From positions 124,001 to 188,000 of the forward strand of contig CBDICN010000001.1 in NCBI GenBank assembly GCA_965277355.1: a DNA stretch of 64,000 bases, read 5' to 3'. Source of the stretch: RH-AL1 sp965277355 (GTDB lineage Bacteria > Pseudomonadota > Alphaproteobacteria > Rhizobiales > Beijerinckiaceae). Both the position numbers and the translations under genes were made by a program. The notes beneath the pieces were generated by a model. The model did not search any database and had not been told where the DNA came from. It saw nothing but the letters and a program-made list of their open reading frames with translations. This document shows, in pieces, positions 8,735 through 17,393 of the stretch (position 1 is its first letter; each line of letters opens with the position of its first letter).

Positions 8735-9487
8735 TCAGGAGCGGAAGCGGCGGCGGTAGTCCGTGTCGTAGAGCGCGCTCTCTCGGAAGCCCTCGGCGGC
8801 CAAAACGCGCCCGACCAGGACCAGCGCGGTCCGCTCCACCGGGTCGGCGGCCATCAGCTCGAGGATCGTGGCGAGCGTGCCGCGCACGATCCGCTCCCGC
8901 GGCCAGGAGGCCCAGGCGACGACCGCGACCGGGCAATCCGCGCCATAGTGCGGCGCGAGTTCCGCGACCACCCGCTCCAGCGCGTGGATCGAGAGGTGCA
9001 CGGCCAATGTCGCGCCGGTCGCGGCGAAGGCCGCGAGCGTCTCCAGCGGCGGCATCGCGGAGGCGCGCCCGCCGCTGCGGGTCAGCACCACGCTTTGGGC
9101 GACCTCCGGCAAGGTCAGCTCGCGCCGCAGCGCGGAGGCCGCCGCGGCGAACGCCGGCACGCCCGGCGTCATCGTGTAGGGGATGCCTAGCGCGTCGAGC
9201 CGCCGCATCTGCTCGCCGACGGCGCTCCAGATCGAAAGGTCGCCCGATTGCAGCCGCGCGACATCTTCGCCGGCTTCGTGCGCGCGCAAGAATTCGCCCG
9301 CGATCGCGTCGAGGTCCAGCGCGGCGGTATCGACGATGCGGGCGCCCGGCGGGCAGTGCGCCAGCAGCGCCCGCGGGATCAGCGACCCTGCATGGAGGCA
9401 GACGGGGCAGCGGGCGATGAGGTCGCGGCCGCGCAGCGTGATGAGGTCGGCCGCGCCGGGCCCCGCGCCGATGAAATGGACGGTCAC
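8735..9487 (-). CDS. cobM: Precorrin-4 C11-methyltransferase
   Basis: CobM (250 residues) methylates C11 of precorrin-4 with SAM in aerobic cobalamin synthesis. It belongs to the tetrapyrrole methylase family: FIGAGPGAADLITLRG at the N-terminus, SGDLSIWSAVGEQ near 81-93, and PGVPAFAAAASAL near 108. The C-terminus GFRESALYDTDYRRRFR fits CobM. Its ATG overlaps the cobE stop by four bases (ATGA), showing translational coupling at the end of the cobL-cobE-cobM run. Confidence 0.95.
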   Translation of the reverse strand: MTVHFIGAGPGAADLITLRGRDLIARCPVCLHAGSLIPRALLAHCPPGARIVDTAALDLDAIAGEFLRAHEAGEDVARLQSGDLSIWSAVGEQMRRLDALGIPYTMTPGVPAFAAAASALRRELTLPEVAQSVVLTRSGGRASAMPPLETLAAFAATGATLAVHLSIHALERVVAELAPHYGADCPVAVVAWASWPRERIVRGTLATILELMAADPVERTALVLVGRVLAAEGFRESALYDTDYRRRFRS

Positions 9488-9861
9488 CGGGCCGCTCGCG
9501 CGATCGCGCAGGTCGCGGTCGCGCAGGCGAGACGCTCGACGATGAGCACCGCGCCTTGACCCGCGCCGGCGAGGGCCGCCGTCTCCGCGACGGAGGGGAG
9601 GCCGTACATCTCCTCGACGCGGCGCGAGCAGTTCTTCGCGCCGCCGGCCACCAACCGCAGCGCGGCCCGGTCAAGAAAGACGAGCGGCAGGCCGAGCGTC
9701 GCGGCCGCGGCCGCGAGCCCGGGTTCGCCGCGCTTGTCCTCGAGCGAGAACAGGCCGGCCGGCGTCGCCCCCATGGACAGCCGCGCGAGAGCCGCGCGCA
9801 CCAGCGCCACGATGTCCGTCTCCGGACAGGCTTTTCGGCAGCCGACGCCGACCGCGATCAT
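9484..9861 (-). CDS. cobE: Cobalamin biosynthesis protein CobE (CbiG C-terminal domain)
   Basis: A 125-residue CobE, equivalent to the C-terminal domain of CbiG. Markers are the start IAVGVGCRKACPETDI, LFSLEDKRGEPGL, and GLPSVAETAAL near residue 87. The precise role of CobE in the aerobic pathway is not fully settled; it is often found beside cobM and cobL. It overlaps cobM by four bases and follows cobL by ten. Confidence 0.92.
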   Translation of the reverse strand: MIAVGVGCRKACPETDIVALVRAALARLSMGATPAGLFSLEDKRGEPGLAAAAATLGLPLVFLDRAALRLVAGGAKNCSRRVEEMYGLPSVAETAALAGAGQGAVLIVERLACATATCAIARAAR

Positions 9862-9871
9862 GGTTTGCCGG

Positions 9872-11086
9872 TCATGGTTTGCTCACGGCCCATTGCGTCA
9901 CCGGCATCGCCGGGCGCCAGCCGTGCATGCGCCCGACCGGGTCCGCGCGCGAGACGGCGATCTGCGTGAGGCCGCCGCCGAGCTCGGCGTAACGCGCGAT
10001 GAGCAGCGCCTGCGTTTCCAGGGTGACGGCGTTGACGACGAGGCGGCCGCCGGGGGGAAGCGCGGCCAGCGCGGCATCGACGAGCCCGCCGTCGCCGACC
10101 CCGCCGCCGATGAAGATCGCGTCGGGCGCCGGCAGCCCGGCGAGCGCCGCCGGAGCCCGGCCGGTGACGACCGCGAGATCGGGCACGCCGAAGGCCGCGG
10201 CGTTGCGCCCGATCCGCGCGGATCGCGACGGGTCGGCCTCGACCGCGGTCGCGCGGTTCGACGGATCAAGCAGCGCCCATTCGACCGAGACCGACCCGGA
10301 GCCGGCGCCGATGTCCCATAGATGCGCGCCGCGAAACGGGCGCAGGGCGGCCAGCGTCATCGCGCGGATCTCACGCTTGGTGATCTGCCCGTCGTTCTCG
10401 AACCATTCGTCCGGCAGCCCCGGTGCGCTCGGCAGGACGCGGGCGTCCGGGCCGGCCTCGACGTGAAGGGCCACGACGTTGAGCGCATCGATGTCGCGGA
10501 GCGCGAAAGCGTCGGCTCCGGCCTGCCGCACCCGCTCGCGCGGGCCGCCGAGGCTCTCGAGCACGGCGAGGGTGGAGGCGCCGAAGCCGCGTTCGTGCAG
10601 AAGGCCTGCGAGCAGCCGCGGCGTGGTCTCGTCCCAGGTCAGGCAGAGGATTTTTGCGCGCGGCTGCAGGTGCGGGACGATGCGGCGCAGGTCGCGCCCG
10701 TGCAGCGAGACGAGGCGGCAGTCCTGCAGCGACCAGCCGAGCCGCGCGGCGGCAAGGCTGAGGCTGGACGGCGCCGGCAGGCAGATGAACTCGTCCGGAG
10801 GGATCGCCGCGGCGAGCAGGGTACCGACGCCATGGAAGAACGGATCGCCCGAGGCCAGCACGCCGACCGGCTCGCCACGTCGCGCCAGGATTTTCGGCAG
10901 CGCGGCGGCGAGCGGGGAGGGCCATGCCATCGTCTCGGCCGCGAGCGGGCCGGCCAGCGCGAGGTGACGCTTGCCGCCGACCACGAGGCGGGCTTGCGCG
11001 AGGCGCTCGCGCGCGGCAAGGGAGAGGCCATCGAGGCCGTCCTCGCCGATGCCGATGATGCTGAGCCAGGGATTTCGCGTTGTCAT
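9872..11086 (-). CDS. cobL: Precorrin-6Y C5,15-methyltransferase (decarboxylating)
   Basis: A bifunctional CobL (404 residues) that methylates C5 and C15 and decarboxylates the acetate side chain of precorrin-6Y, giving precorrin-8. The N-terminal CbiE-type domain has LSIIGIGEDGLDGLS and VLASGDPFFHGVG near 75-87. The C-terminal CbiT-type domain begins near EWFENDGQITKREIRA, with LWDIGAGSGSVSVEWAL near residue 255 and FIGGGVGDGG. I start at ATG 11086; the frame is open further upstream, but that part is the shadow of cobK. The start region overlaps that of the divergent cobK. Confidence 0.95.
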   Translation of the reverse strand: MTTRNPWLSIIGIGEDGLDGLSLAARERLAQARLVVGGKRHLALAGPLAAETMAWPSPLAAALPKILARRGEPVGVLASGDPFFHGVGTLLAAAIPPDEFICLPAPSSLSLAAARLGWSLQDCRLVSLHGRDLRRIVPHLQPRAKILCLTWDETTPRLLAGLLHERGFGASTLAVLESLGGPRERVRQAGADAFALRDIDALNVVALHVEAGPDARVLPSAPGLPDEWFENDGQITKREIRAMTLAALRPFRGAHLWDIGAGSGSVSVEWALLDPSNRATAVEADPSRSARIGRNAAAFGVPDLAVVTGRAPAALAGLPAPDAIFIGGGVGDGGLVDAALAALPPGGRLVVNAVTLETQALLIARYAELGGGLTQIAVSRADPVGRMHGWRPAMPVTQWAVSKP

Positions 11087-11859
11087 CGTCCGCCGTTCGC
11101 GTTCTCGCCACCCGCGTTCTCGTCCTGGGCGGCTCCAGCGAAGCCACGGCGCTGGCGACGGCGCTCGCCGGGAAGGCGGCCATCGATGCGACGCTCTCGC
11201 TCGCCGGCCGCACCAGCAGCCCGCTGGTGCAAGCGCTGCCGACGCGGATCGGCGGCTTCGGCGGCATCGATGGTTTGGCGGCCTACCTCGTGGCCGAAAA
11301 GATCGACATCCTGGTCGACGCCACCCATCCGTTCGCCGCGCAAATCTCGCGCCATGCGCGGGAGGCGGCAGTGCGCGCCGGATGCCGGCTGATCGCGGTC
11401 GGCCGGCCGCCTTGGCGGCCGCTGCCCGGCGATGCTTGGCGCGAGGTCGCCGACATCGACGCGGCGGTTGACGCGCTCGGGCCGGCGCCGCGGCGCGCCT
11501 TCCTGACGGTCGGACGGCTCCAGCTCGCCGCCTTCGCGGCCCGGCCGCAGCACCACTACCTCGTGCGCACAATCGACGCGGTCGGGCCTGACCTGCTGCC
11601 CGGCGCCGAGTTCATCGCGGCGCGCGGTCCGTTCGACGTCGCCGACGAGGAACGCTTGATACGGGACCATCGAATCGAGGTGCTGGTGACGAAGAACAGC
11701 GGCGGCGCCGCGACCGCCGGCAAGCTCGAGGCGGCGCGCAGGCTCGGCCTGTCGGTCATCCTGGTGCGTCGTCCGCAAGCGGCCGGACCGATGATCGGCG
11801 TCGGGGACGCGCTCGGCGCGATCGAGGCTCATCGCGCCGCCGCGCTCCGCGGCGTGTAG
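11080..11859 (+). CDS. cobK: Precorrin-6A reductase
   Basis: CobK (259 residues) reduces precorrin-6A to precorrin-6B (dihydro form) with NADPH. Signatures are the N-terminal VLVLGGSSEAT, ILVDATHPFAAQIS near residues 86-99, LTVGRLQLAAFA, and LVTKNSGGAAT near 204. No ATG fits the family start; TTG 11080 is the likely start, which makes it overlap the start of the oppositely oriented cobL by seven bases. It also overlaps the end of cobJ by 31 bases. It is the only plus-strand gene in the cluster, so the riboswitch at 18.6 kb cannot control it directly. Confidence 0.93.
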   Translation: MSSSAVRVLATRVLVLGGSSEATALATALAGKAAIDATLSLAGRTSSPLVQALPTRIGGFGGIDGLAAYLVAEKIDILVDATHPFAAQISRHAREAAVRAGCRLIAVGRPPWRPLPGDAWREVADIDAAVDALGPAPRRAFLTVGRLQLAAFAARPQHHYLVRTIDAVGPDLLPGAEFIAARGPFDVADEERLIRDHRIEVLVTKNSGGAATAGKLEAARRLGLSVILVRRPQAAGPMIGVGDALGAIEAHRAAALRGV

Positions 11860-12587
11860 ACGAAAGGGCGAGCTTCGGGCCGGGCCAGCAGCCGCGTCTC
11901 GCTGGAGCCGATGATGACGAGCGTGCTCATGTCGGCGACACCTGGATCGGCCTCCTCGATCGTCGTGATGACGACCCGCTCGTCGGGGCGGCCGATCGCC
12001 CTGGCGAAGGCGACCGGGGTCGTCGGCGCCTTGAGCCCGCGCAGCAGGTCGAACGCTTCGAAGACCTGTCGGGGCCGAGAGGCGGAGGCTGGATTATAGA
12101 GCGCGATCACGAAGTCGCCTTCCGCGGCGGCGCGCAGGCGTCGGGCGACGAGCGGCCAGGGCTTGAGATTGTCGGACAGCGAGATGGCGCAGAAATCGTG
12201 GCCAAGCGGGGCGCCGAGACGGGCGGCGGCCGCCTGCATCGCCGAGACGCCGGGCGCCACCGCGACGTCGAGCGAGCGCCACGCTGGATCGCCGAGCTCG
12301 ATCGCCTCGAACACCGCGGCGGCCATCGCGAAGATGCCGGGATCGCCGCCCGAGACGATGGCGACGTGCCGGCCCTGGGCGGCGAGCGCGAGCGCGAAGC
12401 GGGCGCGATCGAGTTCGGCCCTGTTGTCGCTCGCGTGGGCAACCTGGCCGTCGCGCAGCGCGAGCCGCGCGAGATAGGGCGCATAGCCGACGAGGTCGTT
12501 CGCGCGCGCGATCTCGTCCGCCGCCTCCGGGGTCATCCAGCGCCTCGGGCCGGGGCCGATGCCGACGATACGCAAGAGGCCGCTCAC
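11829..12587 (-). CDS. cobJ: Precorrin-3B C17-methyltransferase
   Basis: CobJ (252 residues) methylates C17 and drives ring contraction of precorrin-3B to precorrin-4. It starts with a GTG giving LLRIVGIGPGPRRWMTPEA; further markers are LVGYAPYL, IVSGGDPGIFAMA near 80-92, PGVSAMQAAAARLGAPLGHD, and ISLSDNLKPW, all typical of CobJ/CbiH. The GTG overlaps the cobG stop as GTGA. In most alphaproteobacterial clusters cobH and cobI lie between cobG and cobJ; here they do not. Confidence 0.95.
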   Translation of the reverse strand: MSGLLRIVGIGPGPRRWMTPEAADEIARANDLVGYAPYLARLALRDGQVAHASDNRAELDRARFALALAAQGRHVAIVSGGDPGIFAMAAAVFEAIELGDPAWRSLDVAVAPGVSAMQAAAARLGAPLGHDFCAISLSDNLKPWPLVARRLRAAAEGDFVIALYNPASASRPRQVFEAFDLLRGLKAPTTPVAFARAIGRPDERVVITTIEEADPGVADMSTLVIIGSSETRLLARPEARPFVYTPRSAAAR

Positions 12588-13948
12588 GCCGACACCGGCA
12601 ACGCCGCGATGGTCGCGCGCGCCGCGTCGATGTCGAGGCCGCGCGCGAGCGGCGCGTCGGCAGCCCGGCCGTCGCGGACGAGATCGTAGCGTCCGTCTCG
12701 GCCGACCAGAGTGACGGCGGTCGCGGACGGCTTGGCGCAGCCCTTCTCGCAGCCGGAGACATGGAGCGTCACGCCGTTCCCGGCGAGGCTGGCGGCGGTG
12801 GCCGCGAGGGCCGCGGCATCGGCGTGGGTCGCGGTCGTACCCCGCACGCAGCCGTTCTGTCCGACGCAGGCGGCGACGGCGCGCCTGGGATCGCGATCCT
12901 CGACGATGAAGCCGGCGCGGTTGGCGGTCACCAACGTTTCCGCGACCAAGCCGGGCAGCAGGATCGTGCGCCAGGGGGTGAGGCGGATCTCGCCTGAGCC
13001 GAGGTCGGCGAGATCGGCGGTATGGCGCAGCATCGCGGCATCGAGCCGCCCGAACGGGGCGGCGAGACCGAGTGTCGGCGTACCGCCAAACGTATTCTGC
13101 CCGACGATCTCGAGCATCTCGGCAGCATGTGGGAAAGGCGATGCGCGCGTCTCGCCCCCGCAGGCGCGCGCAACCACGTCTGCACCGAAGTCGGCAATGA
13201 GGTGGCGCATGCGCCGTGCGGAAGACTCGACGAAGAGCCGCAGCGCGCCGGCCGCCACGCGCGCGGCGCTCTCGACGAGGTCGGCCGCCCGGCATGTTGC
13301 GATCGTGACGGCGCTCGTGCGCGAGCCGCCGAGGCCGATCGCGAACCGTTCGTCGCGCGCGCACCAGTCGAAGCGCACGTCGGCCGCCACGCCGGCCAGT
13401 GAGGGCGAACCGCCGTCATCGATGAGGAACCCGAACTTGCCCGGCAGCGCGTGGAGCGCGGGATCCCCGGCGAGGCGGCGTTCCAGCGCGGCAGTGATCG
13501 GGCGGATGTCGAGAGCCCATTCCGAGATGGGCGAAGCGTCGGGCGCATCCCCCGCGCGGATTGTGGGGGAGGGGGACCGCCGAAGGCGGTGGAGGAGGCT
13601 GCCGCTACCGCGATGATCTACGTCGTGACAGCCGGCGAGCGGGCTCGCGACGACGTTGCGGACCGCCTCTCCGTCGGCGTCCGCGTCGAGCAACGCGAGG
13701 GCGCGGAGGTCGTCGAGCAGCGACGGCAGTCTCGCCTCGCCGACGCCGCGCATCTGCAGGTTGCCGCGCGCGGAAAGGTCGAAGAGCCCGTTGCCGTGAC
13801 GCTCGGCGCAGGTCGCCAGCGCCCGCGCGGTCGCGGCCGGCACGATGCCGCCGGTGAGGCGCAGGCGCACGAGCAGGCCGTCCTCGGCCGCCATCGGGCG
13901 CAACGCGCCGGGGCACCATCCCTTGCGGAGCGCGTCGGGCGGGCTCAT
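12584..13948 (-). CDS. cobG: Precorrin-3B synthase with palindromic insertion
   Basis: CobG (454 residues) is the oxygen-dependent precorrin-3B synthase of the aerobic pathway, an iron-sulphur protein related to sulphite and nitrite reductases. It opens with RKGWCPGALRPM, then LRLTGGIVPAATARAL and FDLSARGNLQMRG. The cluster cysteines lie in ACVGQNGCVRGTT and VSGCEKGCAKPSA near the C-terminus. Around residues 110-131 there is an extra Ser/Pro/Arg-rich segment coded by a palindromic DNA element. I start at ATG 13948, 28 bases after the cobN stop; upstream in-frame codons lie inside cobN. Confidence 0.92.
   Translation of the reverse strand: MSPPDALRKGWCPGALRPMAAEDGLLVRLRLTGGIVPAATARALATCAERHGNGLFDLSARGNLQMRGVGEARLPSLLDDLRALALLDADADGEAVRNVVASPLAGCHDVDHRGSGSLLHRLRRSPSPTIRAGDAPDASPISEWALDIRPITAALERRLAGDPALHALPGKFGFLIDDGGSPSLAGVAADVRFDWCARDERFAIGLGGSRTSAVTIATCRAADLVESAARVAAGALRLFVESSARRMRHLIADFGADVVARACGGETRASPFPHAAEMLEIVGQNTFGGTPTLGLAAPFGRLDAAMLRHTADLADLGSGEIRLTPWRTILLPGLVAETLVTANRAGFIVEDRDPRRAVAACVGQNGCVRGTTATHADAAALAATAASLAGNGVTLHVSGCEKGCAKPSATAVTLVGRDGRYDLVRDGRAADAPLARGLDIDAARATIAALPVSA
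13555..13620. repeat. Palindromic element inside cobG
   Basis: A short repeat-like insertion in the cobG coding frame. Its centre is ACCGCC-GAA-GGCGGT (13576-13590), flanked by a G-run and by GGAGGAGG. On the cobG strand it reads CCTCCTCC-ACCGCC-TTC-GGCGGT-CCCCCTCCCCC, a layout I recall from dispersed palindromic repeats in alphaproteobacteria. It keeps the frame and adds about 20 residues (LLHRLRRSPSPTIRAGD) with no place in the CobG fold. Confidence 0.6.
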
Positions 13949-13949
13949 C

Positions 13950-13985
13950 GTTGGAGGCTCATGCGGCGTTGCAGGCTCATGCGGC
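13950..13985. repeat. 18-bp tandem duplication at cobN/cobG junction
   Basis: Two adjacent copies (13950-13967 and 13968-13985) of GTTG(G/C)AGGCTCATGCGGC differ at one base. On the cob strand each carries an ATGAGCCT word. They span the cobN stop and the cobG translation start region, so they change the spacing between the two genes. Confidence 0.7.
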
Positions 13986-16900
13986 GGCGTCCACCATGTC
14001 GGCGAGCGTCGCCGCGTCCGAGTTGCGGCGGCTCGTCCACAGCCCGCGCTGGGCGGCATCGCGGAAGCGCTGGGCGATGGCGCGCGCGGCGTCGCGGTTG
14101 GCCTCGAGCAAGAAGGCGCGTACGTCGGGCGCGCCGCACGTCGCCTCGAACATGAGATCGAAATGGCTGCTCGCCACGGCGTCGCTCATCACCGCCATCG
14201 CGTAGAGATTGTCGACGGTCTCGGCGATCTCGGCCGCCCCGCGGTAGCCGTGCCGCATCTGGCCGGCGATCCAGCGTGGGTTGGCGGCGCGGCCACGCAT
14301 CACGCGGGCGATCTCTTCCGTCTGCGTGCGGACCTTCAGCCGGTCGATGGCGCTGGCATCGAGATGGTAGAGCGCGGGTGCGGTGCCGAGCGCATGGGCG
14401 GCGGCGGCGAAGCCTGCCTCTGCCTCCACCGACGCCTGCGAGTCGAGGACATCGAAGTCGTCCATGTCGCGGACGTGGACGAAGGCATCCGCTGCCGCGA
14501 CGCGATCGGCGAAGGCACCTGAGGTCGCGACACCCTCGGCCTGCGCGCCGCCGTAGGCATGCGAGCCGGCGGCGAGGTAGGCGTGGCCGAGGCTTTCGCG
14601 CGCGATCATCGGATCGGAGTCGAGCGCGCGGCCGAGCCCAATGCCGTAGGATGCCGGGCCGGCGCCGAAAATCCGTCGGGTCTCGTGCTCGCCGGCGCGA
14701 CGCGCCGCCGCGAGCGGGTTGATGTCGTCGTCCTCGTCGAGCGCGGCGACCGCCTGCAGGACTTGGTCGAACAGCGCGATCTGCGCGGGGAAGACGTCGC
14801 GGAACAGGCCGGAGATGCGCAGGGTAACATCGACGCGGGGCCGCTCCAGCGCGGCGAACGGCAGGATCTCGAAGCCGGTCACGCGTGCGCTCGCCGTGTC
14901 CCATTGCGGGCGCACGCCGAGGTGCGCCATCGCCTGCGCCAGATCCTCGCCTCCGGTGCGCATCGTCGCGCTGGCCCACAGGTCGATTACGATCGCGCGC
15001 GGCCAGGCGCCGTTGTCCTCGGCGTAGCGCTCGGCCACCGCGTCGGCGGCGCGTCGCCCGATCTCGGTCGCGGTGCGGCTCGGGACCGCGCGCGGATCGG
15101 TGCCGTAGAGGTTGCGGCCGGTGGGGAGTACGTCGAGGCGCCCGCGCGACGGCGCGCCGGCCGGGCCGCCCGGCACGAACCGCCCACCCAACGCGGCGAG
15201 AAGGCCGCGCCGCTCGCCCTCGGCGCAGTTGCGATCGGTCCCGCGGGCGAAGACGTGCAACCCGTCGCGGATGCGCATCTCCTTGACCTCGCAGAGCCAG
15301 GCGTCGAGTGCCGCCAGCGCCGGACGGCCGCCGGCGGGATCGATGCCGCTGTCGGCGGCGAGCCCGGTCTTGCGGGCTCGGTCCATCAGCGTGCGGGCGA
15401 TCAGCGCGGCGCGCTTCGGGTCCAGCGCTTCGGCGGCGGCATATTCCTCGAACAGCGTTTCGAGGTCCGCCGCGTGGCCGTGGACTCCGGCCTCGACAAG
15501 CGGCGGCGTCATGTGGCCGATCGTGACGGCGGCGTTGCGCCGCTTGGCTTGCGCCGCCTCGCCCGGGTTGTTGACGATGAAAGGGTAGATCAGCGGCAAG
15601 GGACCGAGCAGCGCTTCCGGCGCGCACCCATCGTCGAGCGCCACCGGTTTGCCGGGCAACCATTCGAGCGTGCCGTGGGTGCCGCAATGGACGAGGGCGT
15701 GAAGGCCCTCGCGGTGACGCAGCCAGAGGTAGAACGCGACGTAGACATGGCGCGGCGGCAGGGCGTTGTCGTGGTAGTCGCCCTTGCGGCTGTCGCGACG
15801 CCCGCGGTCGGGCTGCAGCGCGATGACGAGGTTGCCGGCCCGCAGGATGGCGAAAGCGAAGCCGCCGTCTTGCATGGATGGATCGTTTGAAGGATCGCCC
15901 CAGTGCTGGGCGAGGGTGTCGGTGAAAGCGGGCGGCAGGGTTGCGAGGAGCGCTCGATACTCGTCGAGCGGGAGTCCTTCTCCCGCTCGCGGGAGAAGGT
16001 GGCCCGACACAGTCGGGTCGGATGAGGGCGACGGCAGGATGGGCGAGAACGTCTCGGCGCCCTCATCCGACCCCGACTGACGTCCGGGCCACCTTCTCCC
16101 GCAGGCGGGAGAAGGAGAGGCGCCCCGTTTCAAGACATCCATCAACCGATCCGTCGGCGGCAGGTCGTCGATCGCGTAGCCCGCCGCGCGGAGATCCTCG
16201 GCAATGGCGGCGATGCTTGCCGGCGTGTCGAGGCCGAGCGCGTAGCCTTCGCGGCCGCCCTTGCCGGGATAGTCCGAGAGCACGCAGGCGATGCGCCGCT
16301 CGCGCGCCGGCGTGCGCCGCAGCCGCTCCCAGCCTGCGGCCAAATCGGCGACGAAGCCGACGCGGGAGGTGATCGGGCGGTGCGCCAGGCGGGTGAACTG
16401 GAGCGCATCGCTGCGCGGGCTTTTCGCCTTGCACGAGATGGCCGCCGTGACGAGCCGCCCGTCCATCTCCGGCAGCACCACGTTCATCGCGAGGTCGGCG
16501 GCGCCGAGGCCGCGTGGGTTGGCGCGCCATTGGTCTTCGCCGACTCCGGCAAGGATCGCCTGCAGCACCGGCGCGTCCGCCTGATCGAGCACGCTCGGCG
16601 TTTCGTTGCCGCGGCCGGAGAAAGCGGTGGTGTTGACGATAACGTCGGGCCGGCCGTCGGCGATCGCCTCGGCGAGGATCGCGGCGGCCTCGGGATCCTT
16701 CAGGCTCGTCGCGTAGAGAGCCGTGACGTCGAGCCGCCGCGCCGCGAGCGCATCGGCGAGCGCCACGATCGGCGCGCAATCGCCGGCGAGCGCCATCGAG
16801 CGATAGAAGGTGATGAAGGCGCGGCCGCGCGCGTCGGGCACGCGCCGGCAGGCGGCGACGTAACGCCCGGCGGCGGGCACGCGGCTCGGCTCCGTCCAGG

Positions 16901-17393
16901 GGGCGGGGCGTCCGAGGCCGGTCTCGACCCAGCCGTAGAGCGAGCCCATGTTGCCGCTGCCGCCGTTCTGGAAATAGGCCCAGAGCCGCCGCAGGTCCTC
17001 GACCGGCACCGTCGAGGCCTCATCCAGCCGCGCGTCCTCGCGATGATCGCCCGGCACGATCGCCAGCGCGACGCTGTGCGCGCGCGCCGTGCGGGCGAGT
17101 TCCTCGACCCCGTAGCGCCAGTAGTCGAGCCCGCCGAGCAGGCGCACCAGCACGAAGCGGGCGCTCGCCACGACCCGCTCGGCGTAGAGGTCGACCGAAT
17201 AGGGGTGGCGCAGCTGCGCGAGGCTGGCGAGACGCAGGCTGAGCGTCGTGTCGCGCCGCTCGGCGGCGGCGGCGAGCGCGCCGAGATCGCTGTCGGAAAA
17301 GGACAGGATGACGATGTCGCCCGGCGTCTGGCCGAGATCGATCGCGCTCTCGGCCTCCTCGATGGTCCGGCTCTCGGTGCGCAGCAGATGCAT
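13977..17393 (-). CDS. cobN: Aerobic cobaltochelatase subunit CobN
   Basis: CobN (1138 residues) is the large subunit of the ATP-dependent CobNST chelatase that puts cobalt into hydrogenobyrinate a,c-diamide. Characteristic segments are the N-terminal DIVILSFSDSDLGALAAA, GNMGSLYGWVE, CVLSDYPGKGGREGYALGLDTP near residue 375, LVHCGTHGTLEWLPGKPVAL, IYPFIVNNPGEAAQAKRRN, and the C-terminal MRHGYRGAAEIAETVDNLY. About 50 extra residues (roughly 421-475, rich in Ser, Pro, Gly and Arg) are coded by a palindromic DNA insertion. The ATG overlaps the cobW stop (ATGA). The CobS and CobT partners are not in the window. Confidence 0.95.
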   Translation of the reverse strand: MHLLRTESRTIEEAESAIDLGQTPGDIVILSFSDSDLGALAAAAERRDTTLSLRLASLAQLRHPYSVDLYAERVVASARFVLVRLLGGLDYWRYGVEELARTARAHSVALAIVPGDHREDARLDEASTVPVEDLRRLWAYFQNGGSGNMGSLYGWVETGLGRPAPWTEPSRVPAAGRYVAACRRVPDARGRAFITFYRSMALAGDCAPIVALADALAARRLDVTALYATSLKDPEAAAILAEAIADGRPDVIVNTTAFSGRGNETPSVLDQADAPVLQAILAGVGEDQWRANPRGLGAADLAMNVVLPEMDGRLVTAAISCKAKSPRSDALQFTRLAHRPITSRVGFVADLAAGWERLRRTPARERRIACVLSDYPGKGGREGYALGLDTPASIAAIAEDLRAAGYAIDDLPPTDRLMDVLKRGASPSPACGRRWPGRQSGSDEGAETFSPILPSPSSDPTVSGHLLPRAGEGLPLDEYRALLATLPPAFTDTLAQHWGDPSNDPSMQDGGFAFAILRAGNLVIALQPDRGRRDSRKGDYHDNALPPRHVYVAFYLWLRHREGLHALVHCGTHGTLEWLPGKPVALDDGCAPEALLGPLPLIYPFIVNNPGEAAQAKRRNAAVTIGHMTPPLVEAGVHGHAADLETLFEEYAAAEALDPKRAALIARTLMDRARKTGLAADSGIDPAGGRPALAALDAWLCEVKEMRIRDGLHVFARGTDRNCAEGERRGLLAALGGRFVPGGPAGAPSRGRLDVLPTGRNLYGTDPRAVPSRTATEIGRRAADAVAERYAEDNGAWPRAIVIDLWASATMRTGGEDLAQAMAHLGVRPQWDTASARVTGFEILPFAALERPRVDVTLRISGLFRDVFPAQIALFDQVLQAVAALDEDDDINPLAAARRAGEHETRRIFGAGPASYGIGLGRALDSDPMIARESLGHAYLAAGSHAYGGAQAEGVATSGAFADRVAAADAFVHVRDMDDFDVLDSQASVEAEAGFAAAAHALGTAPALYHLDASAIDRLKVRTQTEEIARVMRGRAANPRWIAGQMRHGYRGAAEIAETVDNLYAMAVMSDAVASSHFDLMFEATCGAPDVRAFLLEANRDAARAIAQRFRDAAQRGLWTSRRNSDAATLADMVDAAA
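15975..16125. repeat. Inverted-repeat element inserted in frame in cobN
   Basis: Two copies of one repeat face each other within cobN. Each contains a hairpin of the form TTCTCCCGC-CGCGGGAGAA, then AGGTGGCCCG, then a GTCGGG(G)TCGGATGAGGGCG stretch; the second copy is the reverse complement with small differences. They are separated by about 30 bases. I recall such CTTCTCCC/GGGAGAAG units as dispersed repeats between genes in alphaproteobacteria. Here the element is translated, and the reading frame stays open through it. Confidence 0.8.

Noticed and set aside
7746..9674. 642-codon minus-strand frame over the SEC-C and cobM genes
   Set aside because: It covers two genes in wrong frames and is compositionally a shadow.
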